Shown piece by piece: positions 10,801 through 20,690 of a DNA stretch of 64,000 nt; position 1 is the first letter of the stretch, and each line of letters begins with the position of its first letter. The stretch lies in NCBI GenBank assembly GCA_003508835.1, contig PUFA01000712.1, positions 41,152-105,151 on the forward strand, read 5' to 3'. A program made the position numbers and the translations under genes. Origin of the DNA: Eonycteris spelaea (Eukaryota > Chordata > Mammalia > Chiroptera > Pteropodidae). The notes under the pieces are model-generated. The model ran no database searches. It had not been told where the DNA came from and saw nothing but the letters and a program-made list of their open reading frames with translations.

Positions 10801-13047
10801 TGTCCGCGTTAAACACGGACTCGCCGTTCTGCCTCCAGCCCCTGGTAAACCGGCTTCTGCTTTGCATCTCTGATGTGACCCCTCCGGGCCCCTCCCGTAG
10901 GTGGCACGGTGCAGCAGTCGCCCCCTTGTTTCTGGCTCGCTCGCCTTAGCATCACATCTCCAGGGTCCCTCCATGCCCGGCACATGTCGGGGTTCCTTCC
11001 TTGGTGAGGCCGCAGGGTGTTCGCGTCCACACACCCACTCTGTCATTCGTCCATGGGTGGACGCTGGGTTGTTCCCACCTGTTGGGCATCCTTTCTTGAC
11101 TCCAGGAGAAGATAGAGAATCGGAGACAGGAAATCCAGTCTGACTTCAAGAACATGCAGAGCTTCCTGAGGGAGGAGGAGAAGTCTTACCTGTGGAGACT
11201 GGAGGAGGAAAACAAGGAGGTTCTGCAAAAGCTGAGGGACAATGCGGCCACTCTGGGCCAGAAGAGCCAGGAGCTTGAGACCTGCATCCTGGAGCTGGAG
11301 CAGAGGTGCCAGGCCTCTGCCCAGAAGATGCTGAAGGTGAGGGGGCAGGAGGGCCGTGCTCTTGTGCGGGGGAGCGGTGAGGGCGCCCCCCCCCCCCGCC
11401 TGGGAGGCTGGCTCATCCCAGTGCGCATGCGCAGTGCTGCTGCTTGTTGCTGTGGGTCGGCATCTGCAAGGCCGCTCCCCGGGGTCTGCGGGTGCCTTTG
11501 TGTGCGTCAGATACAGCCCTCTGGGTGGGCACGGTGCGCTCCTTGGCCAGAAGGAACAACGAGACCACCTTTGCCAGCAGCTCCTGTCCCCTAAGCACAG
11601 AGCTTGAGGCTCCTGTAGTGGTGACCTCCCAGCCCTGGGTGCAGCCGGCCCCTCAAATGATTGTGGAGCCTCCCCGCCTCCCCAGGCCAGCGGGGCCAGT
11701 GCGGCCCCTGGACCACGACACTTCAGTTTCCGCGAACCGAGCAGGGGCTGCACCCTGCGACGTCACTGCCCGTGGCCTGGCGCCCGTCCCGTGGGGCTGT
11801 TCTGGTCCACCTGGGCCCCGTGTTGGAGATCGCCAAAGCCAGTTACTCCTCGACAGCAGGTCTTGCCAGAAAGAGCGCGGGGGAAGCTCCTGCATCCTGG
11901 GAGGAGGGTGGACGCCTGATATGGCTGCGGCCCAGGGTGCGGGGTGGGAGTCATCCGATCAGGAGTCATGCCGCGTCCCCTGGTCCCTCCGGCTGTGGCC
12001 TCTTTTCGCCCAAGAGGAGCATTTCTGGGGGCCAGACGCACGTGCGCAGCCCGGTGGGGGTTCATGTTCCCACAGTCACTTTTGTCCCTTTCTCGTAGGG
12101 CGTGGAGGACACTTTGAGGAGGTGAGTGTGTGAGGATGCGGGAGGGGAGGGCACGGGGCCCAGAGTGACGGTGGCGCCATGGAGAAGCGTCAGGTCTCTG
12201 CTCCTTCCAGGGTTCGAGCTGTGAAGCTGGAACTGCCAGAGGCCCCCCCCTCGGACGTTCAGACTGCGAGCGACGTCTCCCAGCTTTACCTGGACGTGAG
12301 AGGGCTGCTGAGGCGCCACCAAGGTAGGGAGGGCGATTTGGGCTGAAGCGTGAGCCACTGACCCACCTCCCTGCCATTTCGTTAGGCAGAGGGGCCTGTT
12401 TCTGCTTCATGAGTCACAAAGCCAGGCTCGCACAGGGTCAGAATCGGTGCGGGATGGTGTCATTTCAATTGAACTGCTCTCAAGGACCAAAAAAAAAAAA
12501 AGGTCTTTTTTCCCCTTCAGTCAGTGTGACTCTGGATCCAGAGACAGCTCATCATGAACTCATTGTGTCCGAGGATCAGAGAGAAGTGACTCGGGGGCAC
12601 CCCCAGGAGAACCTGGACGCTTCCCCCAGCAGATTCACCACCTCCCCCTGTGTCCTGGGCCGCGAGAGCTTCCCCTCAGGACGACACTACTTCGAAGTGG
12701 ACGTGGGAGAAGGAGCCGCGTGGGATTTAGGGGTCTGCTTGGACAGCGTGCAGAGGAACACGGACACAGACCCACAGCCAGGGTCTGGATTCTGGGCCGT
12801 CAGGCTGTGCCCCAGGGCCGGCTACGTGGCGCTGACGTGCCCCGTCACGCCCCTCCATCTGACGGAGCGGCCCCTGGCCGTGGGGGTCTTCCTCGACTGT
12901 GAGGCCGGAGTCGTGTCCTTTTACAACAGTGACACGGCCTCCCACATCTTCACCTTTCCCAAGGCCACCTTCTCTGACACGCTGCGGCCCTACTTCCTGG
13001 TTCATCACCAGTCCCTCTGTCCTGCCTCCCCCAGACGCGTTAACTGA
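7444..13047 (+). CDS. TRIM38: TRIM38-like E3 ubiquitin ligase (six coding exons)
   Basis: Exons 7444-7860, 9432-9527, 11106-11336, 12099-12121, 12211-12323 and 12521-13047 join in one frame with AG/GT boundaries and predict 468 residues, close to the usual 465 of TRIM38. Order is RING (C16, C19, C31, H33, C36, C39, C61, C64), B-box (C95-H126), coiled coil (about 140-250) and PRY-SPRY (about 294-460). Exon sizes 96, 231 and 23 are typical of the TRIM family. TRIM38 is a cytosolic ligase that modulates NF-kB and interferon signalling; that role is inferred from family. The start ATG lies in a good context (gaagccATGG) just after an acceptor. The last dozen residues differ from the family ending because of two single-base losses relative to the inverted copy. 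In human, TRIM38 is on 6p, not near IGL. Confidence 0.85.
8565..8705 (+). mobile_element. MIR SINE relic
   Basis: Shows the MIR core order: 'tctgccacttcccag', a 'gggcaacctgagc' block, then 'ccccatctgtacacagggagaatgg'-like sequence corresponding to the conserved 'cctcatctgtaaaatggg' part. Intronic in the TRIM38-like gene. Confidence 0.75.
9432..9527 (+). CDS. TRIM38: TRIM38-like coding exon 2: coiled-coil start
   Basis: A 96-base exon between CCAG and GTAAGA, encoding 32 residues beginning [14 protein letters not shown]. The heptad-like leucine pattern and the exact 96-base size match the TRIM family second coding exon. Confidence 0.85.
10640..11095 (-). mobile_element. L1 3' UTR fragment, antisense
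   Basis: Read on the + strand this follows the reversed 3' end of an old L1M element: 'cacttcagtggcattaagga', 'ttgtgcagttgtcacc', 'ccagcccctggtaaacc', 'catgtcggggttccttcc' and 'cattcgtccatgggtggacg'. It ends about 10 bases before the acceptor of the 231-base TRIM38 exon. Confidence 0.75.
11106..11336 (+). CDS. TRIM38: TRIM38-like coding exon 3: coiled coil
   Basis: Exactly 231 bases (77 residues), the canonical TRIM coiled-coil exon, flanked by CCAG and GTGAGG. Contains the motif [18 protein letters not shown], which closely resembles TRIM38. A run of C residues follows in the intron at about 11,388. Confidence 0.9.
12099..12121 (+). CDS. TRIM38: TRIM38-like coding exon 4 (23 bases)
   Basis: Micro-exon between TCGTAG and GTGAGTG, encoding GVEDTLRR with the last codon split to the next exon. 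A 23-base exon at this position is a hallmark of RING/PRY-SPRY TRIM genes. Confidence 0.8.
12211..12323 (+). CDS. TRIM38: TRIM38-like coding exon 5
   Basis: A 113-base linker exon after CTTCCAG and before GTAGGG, encoding [16 protein letters not shown] then ...[15 protein letters not shown]. The resemblance to TRIM38 between coiled coil and PRY is clear. It contains a run of eight C residues, a place where indel errors are likely. Confidence 0.8.
12521..13047 (+). CDS. TRIM38: TRIM38-like coding exon 6: PRY-SPRY
   Basis: Follows a CCCCTTCAG acceptor and encodes [20 protein letters not shown] onward, with SPRY landmarks [25 protein letters not shown] and GFWAVRLC, plus [13 protein letters not shown] and IFTFP. 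This is the target-binding domain. The end reads [14 protein letters not shown] then TGA, whereas the inverted copy keeps the family-type SPLFLPPP, so two small deletions here appear to have shifted the tail. Confidence 0.85.
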
Positions 13048-13151
13048 CGAGCAGGAAATCGTGTAAATGCCGCGAAGCGGAAGTTGGGTGGTTTTCTCCG
13101 CTGCTGCTGCTTTCCTGTACCGAGGCCAACGCCGGGCGTATAGAAATCCTT

Positions 13152-13157
13152 AATAAA
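13152..13157 (+). terminator. Poly(A) signal of TRIM38-like gene
   Basis: AATAAA about 105 bases after the stop codon, inside 'ccttaataaatgcacgttga'. The surrounding words resemble the 3' tail of an L2 LINE. The mirrored signal in the inverted copy lies at 19,272-19,277. Confidence 0.6.
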
Positions 13158-13189
13158 TGCACGTTGAATGATGTCTGTAAGCACTGGAA

Positions 13190-14190
13190 ACACTACAGGT
13201 GGTCACTCTGAGGGAGAAAAGCAAGAGCAAGCGATATTCACACCAGGTCCCTCCATCCCCTTTCAGTGGGTTCAGCACTTTTATTGCCAAGAGTCCCAGC
13301 AGGGTGGCCCAGAGGTCAAGGTACGTGGTTCCTCCCAGTTTGACACGATTTCACCCACTGGATGACTGAGAGACCCCAGCTTCATGCGGAAGCAATGGCA
13401 CAAGTTGGACAAAGACAAAGGGGAAGCCACTTAACAGAAAAAGGGCCGCCCTGGTACGACTGGTCCATTTTTATGCAAATGAGAAACCCAAATTGGCACA
13501 GCTGCATTGGTCCCAATGCCACTGTCCTGAATGGTCAATATGATGGGTCGATATGAAGCAGCTCTGATTGGTCGGTAAAGAAGCAGATGTGGCTAGAGCT
13601 CTAATTGGATGGGCAGACCTCAGCCCATTGGTCAAATACAATTCCAGAAACTCCTTCATAAGAGTGAGCTCAGCTAGCAGAAGTAGTGCAGGATGCTGGC
13701 AGGTCCGCCTGGGGCTTTCTCCTGAAATGCAGTGTGAATAAGAGGTCTCCGCCAGCAATGGCCTTCGTTCTTGGTTATGAATTTCAGACCAGTTAAGTAA
13801 GAGGAGTCCTTCTTGGGAGTTGTATTCCTTCTCAAGGTTCACGATACCTAGGATAGTGCTTAGTTCTGTCACCCCTGAGGATGAACGTGCCCTTAATTCT
13901 GGAGGTGATTGAGCTCAAAGTGACAAACAGCCCAGCAGGCATTGTTGGACGGGACTCTCTTGCCCTCTGCACGTCAGGGAGAAGCTGCTCTGAGCTGCTG
14001 CCTCCTGCACTGTGCTTCTGCCTTCGAGCCACCTCTCTGAAGGAGTTCCCAGGCCCCCAAATTAACCAATGGGCTGAAAACCGCCCCAGTTCCCTCCTTC
14101 AATCTGAAAATTCCAGACAATTCTATTTTGCTATATGCCCAAAGCCTTGACTGGACTCACACATGACTAGACATTTACATCTTCAACCAA
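13190..14190 (-). mobile_element. LTR-like retroviral relic, arm 1 copy
   Basis: Mirror image of the better-oriented copy at about 18,220-19,235. It contains on the minus strand CCAAT-type boxes, an octamer next to a TATA-like box (13,473-13,480 reversed) and an AATAAA. No viral coding sequence is associated with it, so it looks like a solo LTR. The outer limits are approximate. Confidence 0.55.
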
Positions 14191-14900
14191 CCAACTAACC
14201 AACCAGGCCAACTCCTTCTGATGAATCAGTGGTGCTAGTGGGACCAAACTGTGAGGATTTGGAGCCCTCACTTGCATAGAAGTGGACACTTCAGGGAGGG
14301 TGGGCAGTCTTTCTTACATGAGCCTGCTTCACAGGGTGTTATACATCCTTAAGATGCAAACGTTGTTTTACCGAGAAGTTATGCAAACACAATGAGCAGT
14401 GCTTCTAAGTTATACGTAATGTGACCTTTATAAACACGTCTCATGTGTAGCTATTCTGTTTTTACTAGCTGCCGTCAACTAACTGGGCATCTTGCATGAG
14501 TCACTGTATTGTGTCATTTTCTTATTTGCTGAACCAGGAGTTAGGAGCCGTCCCCTTTAAGGAGCTTTACAGGCACACCGAGGATCTAAGATCCTACGAT
14601 GGCCACCTGGAGAGATGAGACCGAATGCAAGAGCGAGGGCAGCGTGGCCGGCCTCCCTGTGCTGGGCAAGCGGGGAACACGTGGAACAGCCCCGGCCCAC
14701 AATCTCTTGTCTGCTGGGCTAGGAGAACACTCCCCTTTGGGTTCGGCCCCTTGAAGCCCTGCACGCCCACACTGTGGTAACACCCATTTAATTCATCGTC
14801 TAGAGGGGTCAGCTTCTTGCCTCTGGGAAGGCTCCAATCAGCCACAGATCTCCTGAGTTTTACCTTTCGGAGCGTTCCCGACATGTCCTCGAGAAGACTC
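14191..14900. other. 3' flank within inverted-repeat arm, no gene recognised
   Basis: Non-coding sequence shared with about 17,500-18,220. It includes 'aaccaaccaactaaccaacc', a short AACC repeat near 14,187. I see no exon. Confidence 0.5.
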
Positions 14901-15850
14901 CAGGTGCGCTGGCTCCTGAGGTGGTTGTGCTGAGGTGGGGAACGTGAAAGTGACAGTGTGAGAGCCGCCCACCACGCTGCGGTTTTCAGAGTCCTGGAGC
15001 GCCACCCCACCCCATGCCCACCTGCACACCCACAGCTGACACCGGGTCCCAGGCCCTCCTGACCCGCGACCTGGGGCGCAGCGTTCCGGAGCACCGGCCC
15101 GGTCTGGGCGACGAGGGGAGAGCGCAGAGGGGACCAGACTGGGAGGCGAAAGTGCCGTGGGGACAGCTGGGCACAGGAGCCTTCAGGTGAGGGGACTGGG
15201 CACAGGGGACCAAGCTGAGGCTTCTGAGATGGAACACTGTCCTGGGTCTCCCAGGAAGCCCAGCGTCAGGGGAACTGAGAAGCTGAGCTAAGGCGCTGGC
15301 TCCAGCGGGCTTCGGGGGACCATGACGAGACTCAGCTGCGCAGGAAAACTTGGCTCAGATGGTTTCAGGGTGATAGCGCCAGAGGGCAGGTCCCTACCCC
15401 TGTGTAAGGGTTGAGGGTCAAACTGGGAAGACCCAGGAGCCACCAGAGCCCAAAATTTAAGAATCGCAAACAAGACTCAAGAATGAAGCAAACACTAAGT
15501 TAGGAAGGAAGGGTACGGTATCTCCACAGGACGATGTCACAGCGGCCGATCTCACGTGTATGAGCCGTGGGCCCCAAATGCTTACAGGCTGCCCACCTGA
15601 AGTACCCAAGCCCTTGTGGGGAGCCTTGGCTTCCGCGTGGACCTCCTGCCAGTTCCCAGATGCAGCTCATTTATTTCCCCACTGACCCCATGAGCTGCAA
15701 GCCCTGTGGACCTCTTCAGCTGTGTGCACAGTACGGGTCAGATGATAATTTCTGATCAATCACAGAGCCATCAATAGAGGGAATGGCTTGCAGCATGTCG
15801 GAGGGAAAACTAACAGCCTAAGGATTTCCATCTGGGCATGGTTTCCGGTT
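14900..15850 (-). repeat. Inverted copy of TRIM38-like 5' flank and promoter region
   Basis: Reading the minus strand from 15,850 down, the sequence matches 1-780 and then 6,100-6,370, including 'gaaaaccgc' and 'accacctcaggagcc'. It is therefore the start of another TRIM38-type unit in minus orientation, truncated where it meets arm 1. No coding exon survives here. Confidence 0.75.
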
Positions 15851-17480
15851 CCAGAACTAGAAGACACTTCCTCCTCCATGCCGGCCATCAAGGTTGTGGC
15901 CTTGTTCCTTTCTGTCAACCTGAAGCGTGTACAATTATTTCACATTGTCACTCTGATTAGTATGACCCTGGCCAGTAGCACATTCTTTAAGTTAATTGGC
16001 CATTTGAATATGCTCTTCTGGTAACTTCCTCTGGTTCAATAACACTGGCCACAAATTTCAGTTAGTTGTTTTTCATCAGCCATGTCCAACCATCTGGGTA
16101 TCGCTGCAGAAAAGGCAGAGGTTTATTTACGGTTCAGAAAGATCTTAGACACAGGAGTTGCAGATACGGAAGCAGGACAGGGGTGAAGTAATGGGGGACG
16201 GAGGCCTGCTGCAGGGAGGGGAGGCAGAGCCAGGAGGGGAGAGAGGTACGCTCGTTAGCAGCCACTTTTTGACATCAGCAACATTTCGTTCCTGTTGATG
16301 GCCATTTCCCCATCACTTACATTCAGCTTTTATTACTTCTTGTAAGCGGTTATAAAGAAGTCACCCTCTGTCACCCTCGTAGTAGGTTTCAGTGTCCCCA
16401 GCCTCACTTTCCCTTCACTGTCCCCTGCCAGAGAAAGTCGCCCTGAAAACTCACGACGAGCGCCCCTATGCTTACCGATCATGAACATTATGGTCTAGCA
16501 TTCTTTCCAGGCTCCTGCCATCTTTGCCACCGGAAGGCCACGTTGCCAAGGGGAAGGCTCGGTGAAGCCATCATGCAGCCCCTGGAATAATGCCCAAATA
16601 TTCCCTAAAATACCCTAAGCCGGACTGAAATGAAAAGGCAGCTTCTGGAGGTGTTCACTGCTGCCTTCTCTGACTGCTGGTGCTCTGACAATCGGCGCCT
16701 CTTCTAAGTAGCCCAACTCCTGTGTCGGTCATTGGCCCGGACTCGCTTCCCTCCCATTACACTGTGCAAGCGACCGAGAGTGAAGAGTCACCAGCGCGCC
16801 CTGAACCGCCGAAGAGAGCAGGCCCTGCAGTGACAGACGGCAGAAATCTAACGGGGGCCCGTGTCCCGTCTAGCCGTGTGTAAGTCTAGTCAGGGGCCAA
16901 AATAGAATTGTCTCGAATTGTCAGATTGAAGGAGGATCTGGGGGGTCAAGAGTCCTGCAGCTGGGAAGCCCTATGCCTCCTGAAGACTTCGCTCTTTGCT
17001 TGGGTGCTGAGTGGGCTGGTGCTGGTCTCGATGGGCTCCGGCTTGTTCCTCCCCTCCTGACAGTGATGATTAGAGAGAGGGCCAACTTAGTACCCAAGGA
17101 ACCACCTCTGCTCCCTTTGAACTTTGTGATATTTGCAAGGTATCGCTTGTCAGTAACGAAATCACTTACTAAGGGGCTGCCCCGGGATCCACACACAGAG
17201 CACCTGGCCCGCTCACAGCGGTGCGGGCGGCTCCTTCCTCTGGGCCCTGGGCTTGTGTTTCCTCTAGATCTGCTGCTAACCTATCGGTTTAAGGGGGGAT
17301 CCTGTCTGGGGGACGGGACCCTCTCTGCGTGCAGGACGAATCACAGCCCCCTGTGCACACTCGGGACACGCCGCCGCTGCTCCGTCCTCTCGCACTTCCA
17401 GCCAGGTCCCTTCACTCAGCACCTCCTCCTTTAGCCCACAAATCCCTCCCATCCTGTCTCATCCCATCTCCTCCAGTGCA
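15851..17480. other. Spacer between inverted-repeat arms, no gene recognised
   Basis: No exon is supported. Bases 16,862-16,945 resemble the start of the LTR at 18,244, with 'aaaatagaattg' and 'attgaaggagg' in the same order, so part of this spacer may be a second diverged LTR of the same family in the same orientation. Confidence 0.45.
16860..17440 (+). mobile_element. Possible second diverged LTR fragment
   Basis: The first 80 bases match the LTR start at about 18,244. The rest shares less with it but has a similar base composition. No open reading frame of note. The 3' limit is a guess. Confidence 0.3.
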
Positions 17481-18219
17481 TCCGAGGCTCCACGCTGCTC
17501 CAGCGCACCTCGAGCCTTCTCCAGGACATGTCGGGAACACTTTGAAAGGTAAAACTCAGGAGATCTGCGGCTGATTGGAGCCTTCCCAGAGGCAAGAAGT
17601 TGACCCCTCTAAACGATGAGTTAAACGGGTGACACTGTAGTGTAAGTGTGCAGGGCTTCAAGGGGCTTATACCCAAAGGGGAGTGTTCACCTAGCCCAAT
17701 CAGACAAGGGACTGTGGGCCGGGGCTGTTCCACGTGTTCCCGGGGTGCCCAGCACAGGGAGGCCGGCCACGCTGCCCTCGCTCTTGCCTTCGGTCTCATC
17801 TCTCCAGGTGGCCATCGTAGGATCTTAGATCCTCGGGTGTGAGCCTGTAAAGCTCCTTAAAGGGGACGGCTCCTAACTCCTGGTTCAGCAAATAAGAAAA
17901 TGACACAATACAGTGACTCATGCAAGATGCCCAGTTAGTTGACGGCAGCTAGTAAAAACAGAATAGCTACAACATGAGATGTGTTTATAAAGGTCACATT
18001 ACGTATAACTTAGAAGCACTGCTCATTGTGTTTGCATAACTTCTCGGTAAAACAACGTTTGCTTCTTTAAGTATGTATAACACACTGTGAAGCGGGCTCA
18101 TGTAAGAAAGACTGCCCACCCTCCCTGAAGTGTCCACTTCTATGCAAGTGAGGGCTCCAAATCCTCACAGTTTGGCCACTAGCACCACTATGATTCATCA
18201 AGGAGTTGCTCTGGTTGGT

Positions 18220-19235
18220 TAGTTGGTTGGTTGAAGTGTAAATGTCTAGTCATGTGTGAGTCCAGTCAAGGCTTTGGCTACGTAGCAAAATAGAATTGCC
18301 TCGAATTTTCACATTGAAGGAGGGAACTGGGCGGGTTTTCAGCCCATTGGTTAATTTGGGGGCCTGGGAACTCCTTCAGAGAGGTGGCTCGAAGGCAGAA
18401 GCACAGTGCAGGAGGCAGCAGCTCAGAGCAGCTTCTCCCTGACGTGCAGAGGGCAAGAGAGTCCCGTCCAACAATGCCTGCTGGGCTGTTTGTCACTTTG
18501 AGCTCAATCCACCTCCAGGAGTCTTAAGAGGCACGTTCATCCTCAGGGGTGACAGAACTAAGCACTATCCTAGGTATCGTGAACCTTGAGAAGGAATACA
18601 ACTCCCAAGAAGGACTCCTCTTACTTAACTGGTCTGAAATTCATAACCAAGAACGAAGGCCATTGCTGGCGGAGACCTCTTATTCACACTGCATTCAGGA
18701 GAAAGCCCCAGGCGGACCTGCCAGCATCCTGCACTACCTTCTGCTAGCTGAGCTCACTCTTATGAAGGAGTTTCTGGAATTGTAATTTGACCAATGGGCT
18801 GAGGTCTGCCCCATCCAATTAGAGCTCTAGCCACATCTGCTCTTTACCGACCAATCAGAGCTGCTTCATATCGACCCATCATATTGACCATTCAGGACAG
18901 TGGCATTGGGACCAATGCAGCTGTGCCAATTTGGGTTTCTCATTTGCATAAAAATGGACCACCCGTCGGTACCAGGGCGGCCCTTCATCAGTGTAAGGGC
19001 TTCCCCTTTGTCTTTGTCCAACTTGTGCCATTGCTTCCGCATGAAGCTGGGGTCTCTCAGTCATCCAGTGGGTGAAATCGTGTCAAACTGGGAGGAACCA
19101 CGTACCTTGACCTCTGGGCCACCCTGCTGGGACTCTTGGCAATAAAAGTGCTGAACCCACTGAAAGGGGATGGAGGGACCTGGTGTGAATATAGCTTGCT
19201 CTTGCTTTTCTCCCAGCTCAGAGTGACCACCTGTA
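18220..19235 (+). mobile_element. LTR-like retroviral relic, arm 2 copy
   Basis: Carries LTR-style promoter parts in order: CCAAT-type boxes (near 18,792, 18,852 and 18,911), ATTTGCAT at 18,942-18,949 overlapping a CATAAAAA TATA-like box, then AATAAA at 19,142. It ends near 'gaccacctgtag' beside the TRIM38 3' UTR. No gag, pol or env sequence is attached. The family assignment (probably class I) is inferred. Confidence 0.55.
18942..18953 (+). promoter_or_regulatory. Octamer plus TATA-like box inside the LTR
   Basis: ATTTGCAT, the Oct-1/Oct-2 site used by immunoglobulin V promoters, runs straight into ATAAAAA. The mirrored pair lies at 13,469-13,480 in the other arm. Confidence 0.5.
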
Positions 19236-19271
19236 GTGTTTCCAGTGCTTACAGACATCATTCAACGTGCA

Positions 19272-20340
19272 TTTATTAAGGATTTCTATACGCCCGGCGT
19301 TGGTCTCGGTACAGGAAAGCAGCAGCAGCGGAGAAAACCACCCAACTTCCGCTTCGCGGCATTTACAGATTTCCTGCTCGTCAGTTAACGCGTCTGGGGG
19401 AGGCAGGAACAGAGGAGAATGGTGATGAACCAGGAAGTAGGGCCGCAGCGTGTCAGAGAAGGTGGCCTTGGGAAAGGTGAAGATGTGGGAGGCCGTGTCA
19501 CTGTTGTAAAAGGACACGACTCCGGCCTCACAGTCGAGGAAGACCCCCACGGCCAGGGGCCGCTCCGTCAGATGGAGGGGCGTGACGGGGCACGTCAGCG
19601 CCACGTAGCCGGCCCTGGGGCACAGCCTGACGGCCCAGAATCCAGACCCTGGTTGCGGCTCCTGTCCGTGTTCCTCTGCACGCTGTCCAAGCAGACCCCT
19701 AAATCCCACGCGGTTCCTTCTCCCACGTCCACTGTGAAGTAGTGTCCTGGGGGAAGCCCTCGTGGCCCAGGACCCCGGGGAGGAGGCGAATCTGCTGGTG
19801 GAAGCATCCAGGTTCTCCTGATTGTACCCCCGAGTCACTTTTCTTCCATCTTCGGACACAGTGAGTTCACAATGAGTTGTATCTGGATCCAGAGTCACGC
19901 TGACTGAAGGAAAAAAAATACCTTTTTCTTTTTGGTCCCCGAGAGCTGTTCGTTTGAAACGCACCGGCCCGCGTCACTTCTGACACTGTGCAAACCTGGG
20001 TTTGCGACTCATAAAGCAGAAACCGGCTCATCCGCCTAACAGAATGACAGGGAGACAGGTCAGTCGCCCGTGCTTCGTGCCCAAGACGCCCTCCGTACCC
20101 TGGTGGCGCCTCAGCAGCCCTCTCACGTCCAGGTAAAGCTGGGAGACGGCGCACACAGTCTGAACCTCCGGCGGGGGCCTCCGGCAGTTCCAGCTTCACA
20201 GCCCGAATTCTGGAAGGAGCAGAGACCCGAAGCTTCTCCGTGGTGCGTCTGTCACTCTGTGCCCTGTGCCCTCCCCTCCCGTGTCCTCACACACTCGCCT
20301 CCTCAAAGTGTCCTCCGCGTCCTACAGAGAAAGACAGACA
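19272..20340 (-). pseudogene. TRIM38-like partial inverted copy (exons 4-6 only)
   Basis: On the minus strand this holds the 23-base exon (about 20,300-20,322), the linker exon (about 20,108-20,220) and the PRY-SPRY exon (from 19,903 down to about 19,380). RING, B-box and coiled-coil exons are absent because the repeat stops at 20,400. The PRY-SPRY frame breaks between [10 protein letters not shown] and the [14 protein letters not shown] segment, then recovers. The donor after the 23-base exon is GCGAGT rather than GTGAGT. The tail keeps SPLFLPPP but lacks the usual stop and runs on to about 19,218. It cannot encode a normal ligase; at most a SPRY-only product. Confidence 0.85.
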
Positions 20341-20400
20341 AAGTGAATGTGGGAACAGGAGCCCCCGTGGGGCTGCGCACGTGGCATCTGGCCTGGAAAC

Positions 20401-20690
20401 CGTGTTGAGATGGTGAGGAGGCCACATGAAATGACAACTATTTTGGACCTCAGGCAGGGGGACAAGGAACAGAGCAGTGAGGAAGCAGGGAGGGTCTCTG
20501 AAGGATTCTGGGCACCAATCACACAATGGTGTGTTGGACGTAGACACCAGGGGGCGCTCAGGGCCTGCTCCTGAACTCAGTGTGTTCAGAGCTGGGGCCA
20601 GCCACCTGGCACTGCCTGGTGCCCTCTGCTCAGGCTCACAGCTATGACCATCCACCCCCCAGGTCCCCCACAGCCTCACCCCTTCCCACC
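20401..20690 (+). repeat. Orphan IGLV1-type upstream fragment
   Basis: Resembles the DNA upstream of the IGLV1-like segments at about 23,735-23,975, 48,230-48,450 and 55,360-55,590. It shares 'cacacaatggtgtgt', 'acaccagggggc' and 'cacctggcactgcctggtgc'. No V exon follows; instead the sequence passes to the next cassette at about 20,711. It marks the fusion point between TRIM38 and V-cluster DNA. Confidence 0.7.

Larger units (their letters stand above)
12021..14920 (+). repeat. Inverted-repeat arm 1 (TRIM38-like 3' half, LTR and 3' flank)
   Basis: Matches the reverse complement of about 17,480-20,400 over nearly its whole length, including the 23-base exon, the 113-base exon, the PRY-SPRY exon, 3' UTR, an LTR and downstream DNA. 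For example 'gatcctacgatggccacctg' near 14,590 is mirrored near 17,810. Divergence is low, with scattered substitutions and indels. The spacer between arms is about 2.6 kb. Confidence 0.9.
17480..20400 (-). repeat. Inverted-repeat arm 2
   Basis: Reverse-complement partner of 12,021-14,920. Its outer end is close to 20,400, where 'gctgcgcacgtggcat' mirrors 'acgcacgtgcgcagc' near 12,040. Beyond this the sequence becomes IGLV1-type upstream DNA rather than more TRIM38 intron. Confidence 0.9.

Noticed and set aside
11043..12133. Long open frames over the TRIM38 coiled-coil exon and following intron, both strands
   Set aside because: They ignore clear splice sites and have no similarity beyond the real 231-base exon.
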